Origin: Amblyornis subalaris
Taxonomy: Eukaryota; Chordata; Aves; Passeriformes; Ptilonorhynchidae
Assembly (NCBI GenBank): GCA_018881555.1
Contig: JACAXG010000060.1
Coordinates: forward strand, 1,364,001 to 1,428,000
Reading direction: 5' to 3'
DNA length: 64,000 bases
The notes under the pieces were generated by a model. It did not search any database, was not told where the DNA came from, and was given only the letters and a program-made list of their open reading frames with translations. The translations under genes and the position numbers were made by a program. Positions within the stretch are counted from its first letter, which is position 1, and each line of letters begins with the position of its first letter. This document shows positions 12,401 to 24,266 of this stretch, in pieces.

Positions 12401-13905
12401 ATTAGATGACCTATTAGAGATTAGAAAAGGGGAAAAAGGTTTCTAATTAATGTCAGCCCAACTGTTAACTTGGGGAATATCAGTGAGTGCTAGCACAAGA
12501 CGGCTCCTGCAGATATTTCGGTGGTCACAGTTCATGTGTATATTTCTACCTGAACCTTCTGCATAAAGCATTGCACGAGTTCCCCGTTCCCAGGTAAGGC
12601 ATTAAATGTGCACTGGACCAGTTGCTGCTTCTTGGCTCTGCCTCCTTTTCCAAGGCAGGCTTTTATGAATGGGTAAGTCACATTTTTTTTCCACTTGCTA
12701 CCTTGTCACATAGTGGACTGATTCACTCACCTCCTTATCTCTGGGCCATATGACTTGCTTTGATTGCATCTTCCTCGCCAACTTGGCTATGTATCTTGTT
12801 TCTTTCCCTCAGGGTGAATTAGGGCAGAATCCTTCAATCCTTAAGAGTTTCCCCACAGCATCTGGAAAAAAGAGGAAAACCAGAGATGAGCCAAAAAGAG
12901 GCAGGCAGAGAAAGATGAAAGAATTTGGAGGCGGGAACTATTCAATCTTGGAATGAAACTTCCTCCTGGCTGGCCTAAGGCAGACCAATTTACTCTTTTC
13001 TGCAACATGCACAATGGCCCAGGCCCTGCTCTTAGGAGTAAACATTTCAAAGGTGCCTGAGGGGCCCCCTATTTATATTTTTATAAGCTACTTGGTCTCC
13101 TTTGTGTCTCAGGCTATATCCCAATTGCCAATATTGGAGCTAACTTGAAGTGGGGTAGTGTCTTGTGGAGATACCTGAGCTAGGCTGAAGTTCAGCTGCT
13201 AGAAGTAGTGTACCCACAGCAGTGTATTTTGTCAGACCATTNTATCTGCCTGCTGCCATCCCTTGTCCTGGGCCAAGCCCTGTTTAAAGCTGTCTCTAGC
13301 TCATACTCGGNACTGGCTGTGCGGCAAAGGCTTGTGCTTCAACCCTGACTTCTCTGCAGCCGCCTGCTGAGGCTCCAGGAGCTAAATGCCACGGTCAGGG
13401 CAGAGCACGGGGTTTGGGAGCTGGAGTCATGCCAGTGCTTTTGCAAATGTTCTGTAGGGCTGAACCCACATTCGCTATTAGCACTGTTAAATGCCTTCCT
13501 GTTTTTCTCCGTCCCCTTGAACTCACACTGCAGCCCTAACCGACCATCGTGTTTTGTTTTTAATGACAGAGCAAAGGTGCCAAAATATTTCAGTAGCTCC
13601 CNTAGGAACATCTGCAACTTCTTTAGCTAGTATTTTTACAGCTGGCCATAACTTTATTTTAGTTTTGAATGCTAATAGTTGTGAATCTGGGACCCTGAAG
13701 GAGAACAAAGTGTAATTTCCCTTTAAAACTTACAAATAGCTACTCTAGNACCTTTGAATAAATGACCAGGAACAGAGCTAAGGGATATTTTGTCGTTTGA
13801 CAAAGTTTCTGAGCTCCAGACAGCTTAGACTAGCCTTTGGGTTTAGGATAAAGTCTGTGTTTGGAGCCACCAGGATCAAAACCTACAGACCCCTTAAGTG
13901 ACAGA
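9471..13905. other. Unique noncoding sequence
   Basis: About 4.4 kb with no recognisable gene or repeat. A strong donor-like AGG|GTAAGTCA at 10405-10413 has a weak upstream acceptor-like site near 10030, but the interval between them is not open in any frame. Frames at 9851-10268 and 11834-12358 show no domains. Confidence 0.55.

Positions 13906-13933
<28 letters not shown>
13906..13933. repeat. (CTG)n trinucleotide microsatellite, about 9 units
   Basis: Uninterrupted GCT/CTG repeat of 28 bp, followed by a TTG variant unit. It is not inside a convincing coding frame, so it is not evidence of a poly-Leu, poly-Ala or poly-Gln protein. Confidence 0.95.
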
Positions 13934-13936
<3 letters not shown>

Positions 13937-15660
13937 AGGTTCATGCTGCCGTGTGGCAGGAGAGCCATCTGATCATTGCTGCCAATGCAGTTTCTGTCAT
14001 CTTTGATGAAAAAGGGAAGAATAAAAGCTTACACCTCTAACATGATACCAAGGTCTAGGAACAGGAATTAGGTTCAGGAATTTGAACTTCCATCTAGTAA
14101 AAATGCTGCAGACCTTTAATTGCAGCTCAGATTTATTACCTGCTAGCTATGCTTAGTTGGTCTAACGATGAAAATAAGCCAAAGATGTTTAATCATTGTA
14201 TCAACCTGTCACTCATAATCTTTGTGTGGCACCTCTTCTCTCCCTCTGCTGAGCTAGAAAAGCATGAAGAGAAAAAAAAAGCATGCTGCAGAGCTTCCAA
14301 TTTTGTTTAACTACCCACAAAGAATCCTTAGACTGAGCTTTAGACTGGCATCGTCTTTGACTCCTGCTGGGGTGGAGACTGTACCTGACCTCACATTCCG
14401 CTGCAGCACCAGGCACCACTTCTAAGTGTGGCCCCCCCCACCTACCCGTGAGAGCTGCACCCTGGCCCAGGCAGCAGCTAATGAGCTGCACCCTGTTTCT
14501 TGAGGGTGAAATGCTGGGGGAGGCAGGTCTGCAGCCATGGTTTGAAGAAATGTACCAGTGGCACTTGCAGGCTGGTGACACAGGCAGGCTGCAAATCAGC
14601 ACTGGGTGCATCTGCTCTTGGAGAAGTCCTTGATGGTCTACCTTTTTGTGGGGAGCCAGAGCTGCCAGATGAAGGATGCCAGTAATGGAGGATGGTGTGA
14701 AGTGTCACTTTCCAAAAGCGACATTGCTTCCCAATGTAGATGGACTGACGCCAGCATGCTCAAGCACCGATTAGATCTGACTGCGAGATTTCCCGCAGCT
14801 CAGGGGAAATGCTGAGGTGGAGTAGGATTCAGGGTTCCTGTNGGGGTTCATTCCCAACACAGATAGGTAGCTCTGGTGAGCTGATATGGTGCTCCCCTGG
14901 GGNCAGAAGACACAATACCCCTCTGGCTTGTACTGAGATCACGAGCTTGTCATTTCCTCAGATCCAGGGGTGTTTCTTCCAATGTGCCTTAGAGTGGGAG
15001 GGGAGGTAGGCTAGGAAAAAAAGACTTCATGCTTTTTTCACATTTCCATGGACCTGCCCTGTCAAACTCAGTGGCATCTTTGCTGTTAATTGCAACTCAA
15101 GCAGACACATTGTTGAGTGCGATAAAATCCGACAGAAATCCTTAAAACTCCCGAGATTACCTCCATTGCTGCAGTTAACTTTTTGTCCATGACTTCCCTA
15201 CGAAACCAGATACAACTCATGCAATTCAAGAAGGCTTAGTGCCTTGACCTAAGTGCTAAGGTATTGCATGATCTGCCTGCCAGATACCACAGCCCGCTGC
15301 TACAGATAGGTAATTGGGTCACCACTTGCGAACTTTTGACACACACAGACTTCTGGCCTGATAGCACGCATGCCCTCAGGCAGGTAAAGGCAATTCACCT
15401 ATCACCGTGAGTCTAAGGAACACTGAACTCCAGTCACTTAGAATAACGTGGCTTCAGCCCTCTCCATTTCAATCCTACCTGAAGGCACAGAACTTGTCTA
15501 TGTGGATGTCTTCCAGGAGATGTCCAAAGGAGCTGGCAGAACTGCTGTGTTGGTGCTGGGACACTCGCTGAGTCCTGTGCAGATGTGTGTGCAATGCCCA
15601 CTTTGGGACTTTCCACAGGGGTGAATGGTGTCCTTTAGCACTTTAACACCATGGCAGGAG

Positions 15661-15674
15661 GTGTGTGTGTGTGT
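15661..15674. repeat. (GT)7 microsatellite
   Basis: Seven perfect GT units. Short simple repeat. Confidence 0.85.
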
Positions 15675-16584
15675 ATCTCTGTGCCACAGCAAGTCCACAG
15701 AAGCAATGTTGGACTCTGACAGAGGAGCACGGCTAAGGACTGGGCCTGGCAATGCTGCCGTTTCAGGTGTGTGAGAGTCAGGAGGTGTCCTAAAAATGCC
15801 TCCTATCATCTTTCATAAATGGAAAATGCAGGGCTTGGTCAGCTCACCTCCCTCTGTCCTTGCTGTATTTGTGTATTCTGCATATTTTTTCCTCATAACA
15901 CATCTCAAGACACTTTCCCATCAGCTCATGCTGTTATGTCACTCTCCAGTGGGTGAACTCAGTATGACTAGGAAACACTGAAGGAAAATGAGATGCAGAT
16001 GTGGTAACTGCATTAATATTCTCCTTCATTGCAGTTGCTGTTGGGGAGCTCAGGCTGTTAATTTGACTTTGCTCCTCCACAGAGCATGCATACATCAAAG
16101 TGTCAATCTTATCTGCCTTTTGTTTCAGCCCACCTGCCCCCACGGAACAGCTTGTTCAATGTACTTGAATTCTCCCTGATCATTTTCCATGGGTGCAGCA
16201 CATCTGGCAGGGACCGCAGGGGACACTGGAATCTGAGAGGGGCTTGGATCCATGGTTCAGTTATGTCATGTCTGAGTGGTGCTTGTTTATGTATTTTCAG
16301 AAAACCCAGAGTAAAAAAGGTTTTTCCCCATAAATTAATAGTGACCTCAAAGCTCCCATGGTGGAAAAACTGCTATGTGATGCAATGCCAGTAAAATAAA
16401 AGCAACTGTAACTTCATAGAAAAAGCAGTGATATTCTGATTAATTGCTCTGTTTTCTGGGGTTTCAGTAAAAATGTCTGCTGATCATTTCTGAAACTTAT
16501 GATGACTGTCTAAGTGCATAACCCCTTCTTAACATCAATTTGGCAAACAGAAAAGGAAATATATCATACAATATTCCGCTTGTA

Positions 16585-16679
16585 GGGCCAAGTTCTGTCA
16601 TTTATCTGCTTGAAAAGCCTCTGTTGACTGCCTTGGGATTTCTCCCTGCAGAATGATGGCAGGACATGATCCAGACCCA
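16585..16679. repeat. Ancient palindromic interspersed repeat
   Basis: The left edge GGGCCAAGTTCTGTCA and the right edge, read in reverse complement as GGGTCTGGATCATGTCC, are diverged inverted copies of a 'gggccagattctgcca' end. The middle holds TTGACTGCCTTGGGATT, like the 'ttgacttcagtgggact' core of an old amniote non-autonomous DNA transposon. I recognise the pattern but cannot give a family name. Divergence is high, so borders are approximate. Confidence 0.4.
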
Positions 16680-17565
16680 ATATAAATGTAACGTATGAAC
16701 CAGTATATCTTCAGATGGAGAAAACGTGTGTGGAATTTCCCTGCACTATCATGTGCATATTTTATAGGCAACTGCATGCACAGTTATTGAAAAGAAGCAC
16801 AGACGTCTGTGGTTAGACATCAATGACTATTGTGGGAGGGAAAAGAGGGAAACTGGAAGGTTTAGAATTTGTGCTTTATTGGTTTACTGAGAAATACAAG
16901 GCGAGAGAAATGAAAACACTTTAGGATAAAACTGTAAGGAGGGGAAATTGGCATTGCTGGCAACACTGATGAAATATAATGTCCTTGCCAGAAGAATATA
17001 AATAATGAGTTTCCTGATAGAAAATGTTGATGAGGCCAGTAGGGGGGAGAGTCTGAGGAAAACGTATGCATGTGGAAACTGAGTTTTATTTTGGCAGTGA
17101 CTGAAAATAACCATGAAGCATGGAGCTTGTAAACCTGGGAATCCTGAAATCAATAATTTTCAGAGTTAACTGTTGGAGAGTGACAGCCCCGTGAGGACAA
17201 TTTTCTTTTCAGGTCTTGCATATCCTTGCCTATTTTAAGTCGTCAGACTCACTGCTGGCCATATAACAGCTTGCGAACCAGTAGTTAGACGAGATAGCAG
17301 CCTTATTTTCAACAGCAGCCACAGAGGCTGCAGAAAGTGCTGGGGGCAATGGGCTGTTTGCTTAAGGGCTCTGCTTTGGGCAGGTTTTACCGTTGCACAC
17401 ATCTCTGCAGTACCTGATTGATGCCTTCCTTAGGTGTGTTACATACCACCACTTATTTGTCTTGTGCTGTTTTGTTCTAGTCCTCTCTCCATGGGGAGGA
17501 GTGTGTNCCCTATAGTGCTCTGTTTCTGTAGAGCTTCTCACTTAAGTCTACACTGTGGAACACAC

Positions 17566-17697
17566 GGAAACTCTGGAGGTCTCTTGTCCAAACCCCTGCT
17601 CCAAGCTTCACAAGGGAGATCAGGTTTTTCAGGGTCTTGCTCAGACACATTCTGCATGTCTCCAAGGATGGAGATTTCACAATTTCCCTGGGTTGTA
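17566..17697 (-). mobile_element. Degraded LINE CR1 3' fragment
   Basis: The plus strand reads GGAAACTCTGGAGGTCTCTT, then a CCAAACCCCTGCTCC block, GATCAGGTTTTTCAGGGTCT, and CTCCAAGGATGGAGATTTCA followed by CAATTTCCCTGGG. These are the complement of successive blocks of the CR1 3' end (CTGGAGGTCAT-CTAGTCCAACCCC, then GGATGGAGATTCCACAACCTC). The ATTCTATG terminus is no longer visible, and the ORF2 C-terminal frame has been disrupted by substitutions. It is older than the copies at 4385 and 42238. Confidence 0.7.
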
Positions 17698-20600
17698 GGC
17701 CTGCTTCATCAAGTAGGATGATCATTCTTTATGACTTTAAGTGATTGGTGCTGATCCAGGTTTTAGGCCTTTACAACAGAGGATGCTGCTATTCATTGCC
17801 TTTGGAGTGGGTTTGGGCTGCTTGAGTAGAAGCAGATGAAGGAAGATTTTCTTGGCTTGACAGCAAACCTCAGTATCAGCCCCAAGAAACTGGATCTAAA
17901 GAGGTTTCCACAAAGGCAAGCCTTAGGCTACCTGGCAGAGAGAAAGAGGATCCTGTGGGGAATGGTTCAGAGCACCTCTGTGAAGCTTCTCTTTTGAAAT
18001 GCCCTCAAGAAGTGCCGGCCTATCTTCACTGATAACGGCAGGCATGTAGGAAGATTAGTTTCCCCTATGTGCACCCTCTGTGCACAAGCCTTTCTACCAT
18101 GAAGCCTGAAATTTGCAATATTTTTTCTTCATCTGGACAGAAAACTAAAGAGAACTGGAAAGGCAATGGGGAGAAAGGTGCCGCTGAAGGGCACTGATTC
18201 AACAGCTTGGATTTGTATACAGTAATGATAATGCTGGTGATTCATCAGAGCTTCAGCTCCTTATCCTGTGCATAGGTTGTGACTGTCCTTCAACAGACTT
18301 GGGACTTTGTTGATATGGAGTATTTGCGATCAACCACTGTATTTCATCACCCAGGAGCTGGAAAGTCTTGGTCTTACAAAGGATCTTGTGGCCAAAATCC
18401 CAAACCAAATCTACTGCTTTTAAACCTGGTGGCTTTCCTCTACAAATACAAATGTATCGGTGGTTAAGGTCTCAAAACAGACATCAAATACATCCACATA
18501 CATTTAGGGAAAAGCAGACTTGCTGCACTGTGCCCCCAGACCCTATATAGTCAGACATTGGTGGGTAATAGAGGAAAAGTGTTCTCGGTGGGTAGGTTCC
18601 TAAAATCTCTTCCTCAGTGCCAGGAGCTGTAGTCTGAACAGTCAAGCAGCAATGACATAAGGTAAGGAAAACCAAAAACATTAACGATTGTCAAGACCAA
18701 GCACAACTCCATCAATTCTACAGAATGGCATGAAAAATACCAGAATCTTTCTCAGAATTTTGCTTTCATATGCAAACATCATGCTCTGCTTGGGGATTGT
18801 CATCGGCCGAGGAGCTGTGTGGTGCCATGATCCTGGTGGTGTGCTGTCCAGCTATGGTTCAGGCCCCTCCATCCTGGGAAAGCCCCTGGCTCAGGGAATG
18901 GTGCAGAAGTGTTTGTTACATCCTCTTTAAACTTCATCTGTGTTTAGTTTTCCTGGCAGATAGGGCTGAACTACTCATTTTGGAGGGAAAATACAAATAG
19001 TGTGCAATGGNAAGATGCTGCCACAGGATGTTTCATTTTGTGTGCAACTCTTGCTTTGGTCCTTTGCTCCATGTTGGGATTTGATGTTGTAATAAAAAAA
19101 TCACAATGTGCTGCCACTTTATTGGAAAATGATGCAGGTCACCCAAAGCTAGTGGGGTACAGGTTACTTCTAAAATTCCATGCATGCCAACAGGTTGCAC
19201 GGGGTCTGGTGACCCTCCCTCAGACTGCTGGTATAGCAACATTCCCCTTGGAATAGTGCTTCCCTTCTGCTGCACTTGCAACCAGGCTTCTCAAGAGAGC
19301 AAAGCTCATGGAGTCTTGCTTCACATGTGTGTGAAAGAAAGTCCCTGATGACATCTTTCAACATTTGGCAGATTTCAATTAAATTTGTCGGGAGGGTGGA
19401 GATCTCAGCAACTTTATTCTCTTAACAAGTTTTGTGAAAATAAACAGCCAGGCAAAGAGGAGACAAGTCCTCATCGATATTCCTACTGTGGGAAATGTTA
19501 AAGTACAAGCTTGTATCTCATTTCAGCATCTATATGGGAGACACAAAGCTCAAGGGTTTTCCCTGGTTATGGAGCTATTTTTCTATTTCCCCATCCCAAG
19601 TCCAGGCAAAGCACTGCATAGCAAGAGGTGGAGCTGGGCTGGTTTCCCATCTGCAGTAAAGATGGAAGTGCTGGAACCGCTGCATTTAGGGCTCAGTCAA
19701 CAGGCAGCCTCTTCCTGGGCCCCTTTGGATCACTGTCCACTGTGGCAAAGGCCGGTGTGTGAAATGTGTGCACGGCTCTTTCTGGCTGCTGGACTTTTTT
19801 TTTACAACAGAGCACAAAATGCTTACCCAGAGTCAACTGTCTCTGGCCTCCTGTCTGCAGAATCTCTTTTATGAAGTAAATGTTTATGCTTTCAGACTCC
19901 CTCTAGGCCTGTATACTCATTCAGCACATGGCTGCAGGATAAATCTGTTCTTGCAGTTAGCAAAGGAGTAAATGCATTCTCCAAAATCCTCAACGAAACC
20001 ATGAGAATTGGAGGGACACCAAACCCAAACATTCTTCTCATTTACGCTGTTAGAGCTGCTGGGAAACTGGATATTTTGCAAAGGAACTGGCTTTTTTTCC
20101 TCCCTTCACTGCTCTTTTTTTTTCCTTGAAGTCTGCTAGCAATGGAATGAGTGAATTATTTCCTGGGGCAGCTGCTGTGTAACATCCAATGCTTTATTCT
20201 TTGAGCTCATAAAAATAAGCGCATCAAGAAGAAGAAAGTGGCAAGTTGCTCAGTGTTCCAGAGGATCAGGCGGCTCCAGAGATTTCATGTTTGTTTTTTT
20301 GGCATGTGCTAGATATGTCCATCTTTTCTCTTTCAGCTTCTGCAGGCACCACCTGCCCCTTGTTCTTCTTCAAAAATAGATGAAATAAATCTGAGACATG
20401 GGGCCTCGAGGGACTGCCTAGGGAAGGAGTGCAATAGAAAACAGTAGGAAGAGAGAGGCTTGTATCTCTCTTCAAGAGATGGAGATGATAGACTTAAAAA
20501 AGCCTTAAATGTCTGAACAGCTGGGAAAACTGTCACCCATCACGCCTTACTTGCATACTTACGTACCTCTACAGGCAAATTTCCATCCAAAAATTAAAGG

Positions 20601-21790
20601 AACAGGCATTATATAAATTTATGGCCTCGGCCCTTCTTATGTCCCTATTCCTCTCCAAGCCATGCAAGGTGTCATGGTCCCACAGCAATGGCCAAAACTT
20701 AGGGCAAACAACTGGCTGTTCAAAATTGCTTTGCTCATCTCACAGGATCCCTAATGNAAGCTGTTGGGGTGGAAAATGCAACTTCTTTCCCCTGGAAACA
20801 GAGGTTGAGCAGGCACTAGCTGAGGTCTTTGCTGTGGGATCTGAAACATCCAGGCTCACTGTGAAGGAGAAATCTCTCCCTGGCTTCTGCCAGCAAGACA
20901 GGCTGGAGGGAAGGGGAAGGTGTAACCAGCCGTCTAGGGAGATCAGTTAAGATGCATAGAAAAGCAAACCAAGGGCTGTGTGAATTGTGCACATCAAAGT
21001 TAGCAAGGCTTAAGCTCATAAGCTTCCTTTCATCTGAGGCACACTTCACAACAGGTTTCCTATCATAAATGTGATCACAACATGCCCATCCAAACAAATA
21101 CCAGAGGAAAGCAGCACTTTGCATTTGAGGGTCACTTCTAAGGAGGTTACACCCCAAGAGGCACCAGCACCACTGGGGTCCCACCCATGGTGCTGCCCAC
21201 AGGGGACCCACATGCAGCATCTGCCCTGGGCAGCNTCCTTCACCTCCTCCCCACCCTCTCTGCAAACAGCCACAGCATCAGCTGAGGCAAAGCTGTGCAA
21301 GTTGTGAAAGTCCACGTTGCTATGCTGATTCACACTCTCCGAGGATGCGGCCTGTCCTCACTGCCTTGCTAGCTGGTCTCCAGATCAATATTATCCTAGG
21401 GATTTTGGACACTGGTGCACAGGAAGTGGCTACGTGCTGCAGCTGATTGCACTTCAGAGGAACACTTGCAGTCCATATTTCTCTGCTCCTTGAAATATTG
21501 GAGTGGTCTCCACTATTTCATACATTTTAATGCAAAAAAATTGTTCCCTCCTGCTTCACCTTAGACGTGGGAGTGGCAGAACACATGCTTGAAACATTCT
21601 TTAGGCAGCTGAGGAGTGAACAAAATACATGCAGATCTATTTCATCCATCCTGTGCTGGTTTGAAGGCCTTGATACACCCTGATATTACTGGGACATAGA
21701 GCAGGATGGGTGTGAGACCCCCTCAGTGTGTTGAGCAGCAGCAGGGTGTGCTACCCTGCGATTCCCATAGAGTATGATTTGTGCTCCTCT
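17698..21790. other. Unique noncoding sequence
   Basis: No gene or repeat identified. The frame at 19434-19874 (146 codons, plus) and the frame at 20816-21265 (149 codons, minus) are among the longer ones. Neither has a recognisable domain, a plausible splice context or composition unlike its surroundings. A donor-like site on the minus strand (AC|GTAAGTATG) lies near 20555-20563. Confidence 0.5.
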
Positions 21791-21808
21791 CCCCCCCCCC
21801 GCCCCCCC
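21791..21808. repeat. Poly-C tract
   Basis: Ten Cs, one G, then seven Cs. The minus strand is therefore an interrupted G-run with some quadruplex potential. Such tracts are also common sites of sequencing error. Confidence 0.85.
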
Positions 21809-21817
21809 ACCAATCTC

Positions 21818-21903
21818 TCTGCTCCTCATCTCCCCATCTGTGAAATGAGACATCTCTTTGCCTTTGGAGAAGGCTCTGAGATACTTGGAGAAGCAGTGCT
21901 TTT
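21818..21903 (+). repeat. CORE-SINE/MIR-like fossil (3' part)
   Basis: CTCATCTCCCCATCTGTGAA ATGAG, followed by a GGCTCTGAGATACTTGGA block, resembles the 'cctcatctgtaaaatggg ... gctttgagatacttggatg' portion of tRNA-derived CORE-SINE/MIR elements shared across amniotes. The upstream tRNA-related half is not visible. Confidence 0.5.
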
Positions 21904-24225
21904 TTCATGCTAAATATTTCTGTTTATGGTGTCTTCAGGGTTTAATGGTGTCAAATGGTATTTAGTATTGTCCTAGTCATCTGTGGAGGTTGGGAAGAAT
22001 GAGAAGGACATTATTTGAGATGAAAGAAAGTCTGTCTGTGACCTTCTAAGGCCATAGCTCAGAGCACATTAAGAAAATGTACAAACAGAAACTTCCCGGC
22101 CAATGTATTTTCTTCCTTATAATAATATATGTGAAGTGTTTTGAAGAAGGAAAAATACAGACATGACAAAAGTGATGAAATCAATAAATTAGTATCATAT
22201 TAACAAAAAACCACTTCATCCACAGAATGAAGGTTTAAACAAACATTAAATAGGAAAGAAAGTTGCCCGGGAGGAAACCAGTGCTGGAATTAACTGTAAC
22301 CAGATGCACAGAACCATTATCTTTCTGAACAATATGCATTTATCTCCAGCAACAGTCCAAAGTGCTGCCACTTACTATAATGCTAGGACAATTGTTGGGG
22401 ACTCTGCTTTGGCAAGCTATAGGATTTTTTTAGTTATGAAAGGACAAATTCTTACATTATGGGAGGGGTATTCAATAAGACATACATATTTTTTAAATTA
22501 AGAAAGTATTTTCTTCTCTTCATGTGGGATTAACTAAAGAAAGACAAACATAGAAACTTTCTTCCTGTGCAAAGCCCTGACAAGCCATGTAGAGGAATTC
22601 AGAATGTCCCAGTTCCTCACCACAGGTCTGCCACTGCTTTACTGCATGACCTTGAACAAGTCACTTACCAACACTGTCCTTTCATCTCCTCTGCAGAAAG
22701 GATAAACTATCCTGAAACAGATGTTAAGCAGTATATTTAAAAGCAGGATCCAGAATTGGCTACAACAAGGAAAGTAGCATGTTATTACAAGAAGGTGACC
22801 TTCTCCAGGACAGAANCATTACAGTGATGATCCTTGTAATGGAGAGGAGGTGAAATAATGAAAAGAGGGAGACCAAAGCCTTACCAAGGACACTGTCAGT
22901 GAATCTCAATGGGCAACTGTCAGCTAAGACTGGTTTGAGGATAAAGTCCATTGGTTCAGCATCCTGGTAGGNTTCCTAATCATGGATTGAGTCTCTCTGT
23001 GCTTTTGAGTTGTCCTCCACAAGTAGTCTCGTGGACACTGCTACTGCTCCTGGAGCACAGCACCAATCTAGATGTGCTGGGTGGTAAGAGTCTCCTAAAT
23101 CAATCTTCAAAACAGGGATAATATGTCAGAGACCTTTAGTGAATTCACTAAAAGTAATAGTTTTCAAATGCTTCCATAAAGTGGCACAGCTGGAGTTTGA
23201 GAAGGCTTTTTATGGCTTTGTGTTTTGTTTTATAAGTAAAGAGCAGGAAGGAATACATGCTATGTATGGCTGTATTTATAAGAGTGGAGAGATCTGGGTG
23301 TGTAGANTGAAATCCTGTGTGGAAGTGTGTGAAGAAAACCAAGCATGTCCTCAGGAATTAAAATAAAAATAACCCATGACCTTTCCCTAATGAGCTGTGT
23401 GAAAGGTTGGTAGTGATGGCCAATAGACTGCACTTGTCATAACAGCATCTCCTACGCTGTTTCACAGTGGGAGTCACAGTAAGAGCTCACTAGTCCTGAT
23501 TTTTCCATCCATTTCCAGCATAGCATCCACTCTGTGCTGAGTCCTTTAACTACACTCATCCTTGCAGCTACAAATTGCTTTATGTGATACACAACCACTT
23601 ATGGTATACTCGGATCCATTTTCTTTCAGTGTGTAGTTTGTCCCATCTGGTTTCCTATCCCCATCCTGCATTTTCACATGGAGGTGCACGTGCCATCATG
23701 AGCTTTCTATGCATGCAGCAGTTCATTCCGCACTGCCAGAGGGGCTGAAGTTTTAGGAAACGTTGTCTGATTGTCCACTAGCTCCCAGTTTGCAGTAAGG
23801 GAACACTGCAAAGCCTGTCCTTCTGCATCTAATTTAGGTTAAAGATGAGTCTTTGACCGACTTCTAGATGTCAAGCAAATCACCACCAGTGTTTCAGGCT
23901 AGTGTTAAGTGAAGGAAATCCATGCAGTCCTTATGAGGGTAATGTCCTGGCACAGCATCAGTAATAACAGACCTTTTACCTAAACTGCCAATGTGTACTT
24001 GATTTTCATTCTTGGTAGTAATTTCTTCTCTCTCCTCTCCAAAGTGGTAGTATTTCATAACTGTGAGAACAGCAGTAATTGTGGGGCCTTCTGGCTTTAA
24101 ATTAAGTGCTTTCCTCAGTGGGAAAAAGCCCTCTGGTTCCACAAAGAGTATGCATACCACACTGAAAACCAAAACAAACACTCACCAGATCTTCCTGCAG
24201 AAATTTGGGAACTTGGGTTCTCATA

Positions 24226-24228
<3 letters not shown>
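21904..24228. other. Mostly unique, AT-rich noncoding sequence
   Basis: Apart from the MIR fossil at 22600-22720 nothing is recognisable. Frames are short and lack domains. Confidence 0.55.
22600..22720 (+). repeat. MIR (CORE-SINE) fossil
   Basis: The order of blocks follows the MIR consensus closely: GTCTGCCACTG, then GCATGACCTTGAACAAGTCA with CTTACC, then TTTCATCTCCTCTGCAGAAA and GGATAA. MIR reads 'ctctgccactt...ctgtgtgaccttgggcaagtcacttaacc...tcagtttcctcatctgtaaaatggggataat'. The element is inactive and ancient. The outer borders are uncertain. Of the MIR-like pieces in this window this is the clearest. Confidence 0.72.
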
Positions 24229-24259
<31 letters not shown>

Positions 24260-24266
24260 TGTGTGT
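24229..24266. repeat. (GT)14 microsatellite with AC interruption
   Basis: Fourteen GT units (24229-24256), an AC interruption, then further GT units. Z-DNA-prone simple sequence, probably polymorphic. Confidence 0.95.

Larger units (their letters stand above)
13934..17565. other. Mostly unique noncoding sequence
   Basis: Holds a short (GT)7 at 15661-15674 and an old repeat-like palindrome at 16585-16679 (listed). Frames such as 14213-14611 (minus, 132 codons) overlap others on both strands and are not recognisable proteins. Confidence 0.55.

Noticed and set aside
13906..13933. CTG repeat as a coding homopolymer tract
   Set aside because: No convincing reading frame runs through it on either strand.
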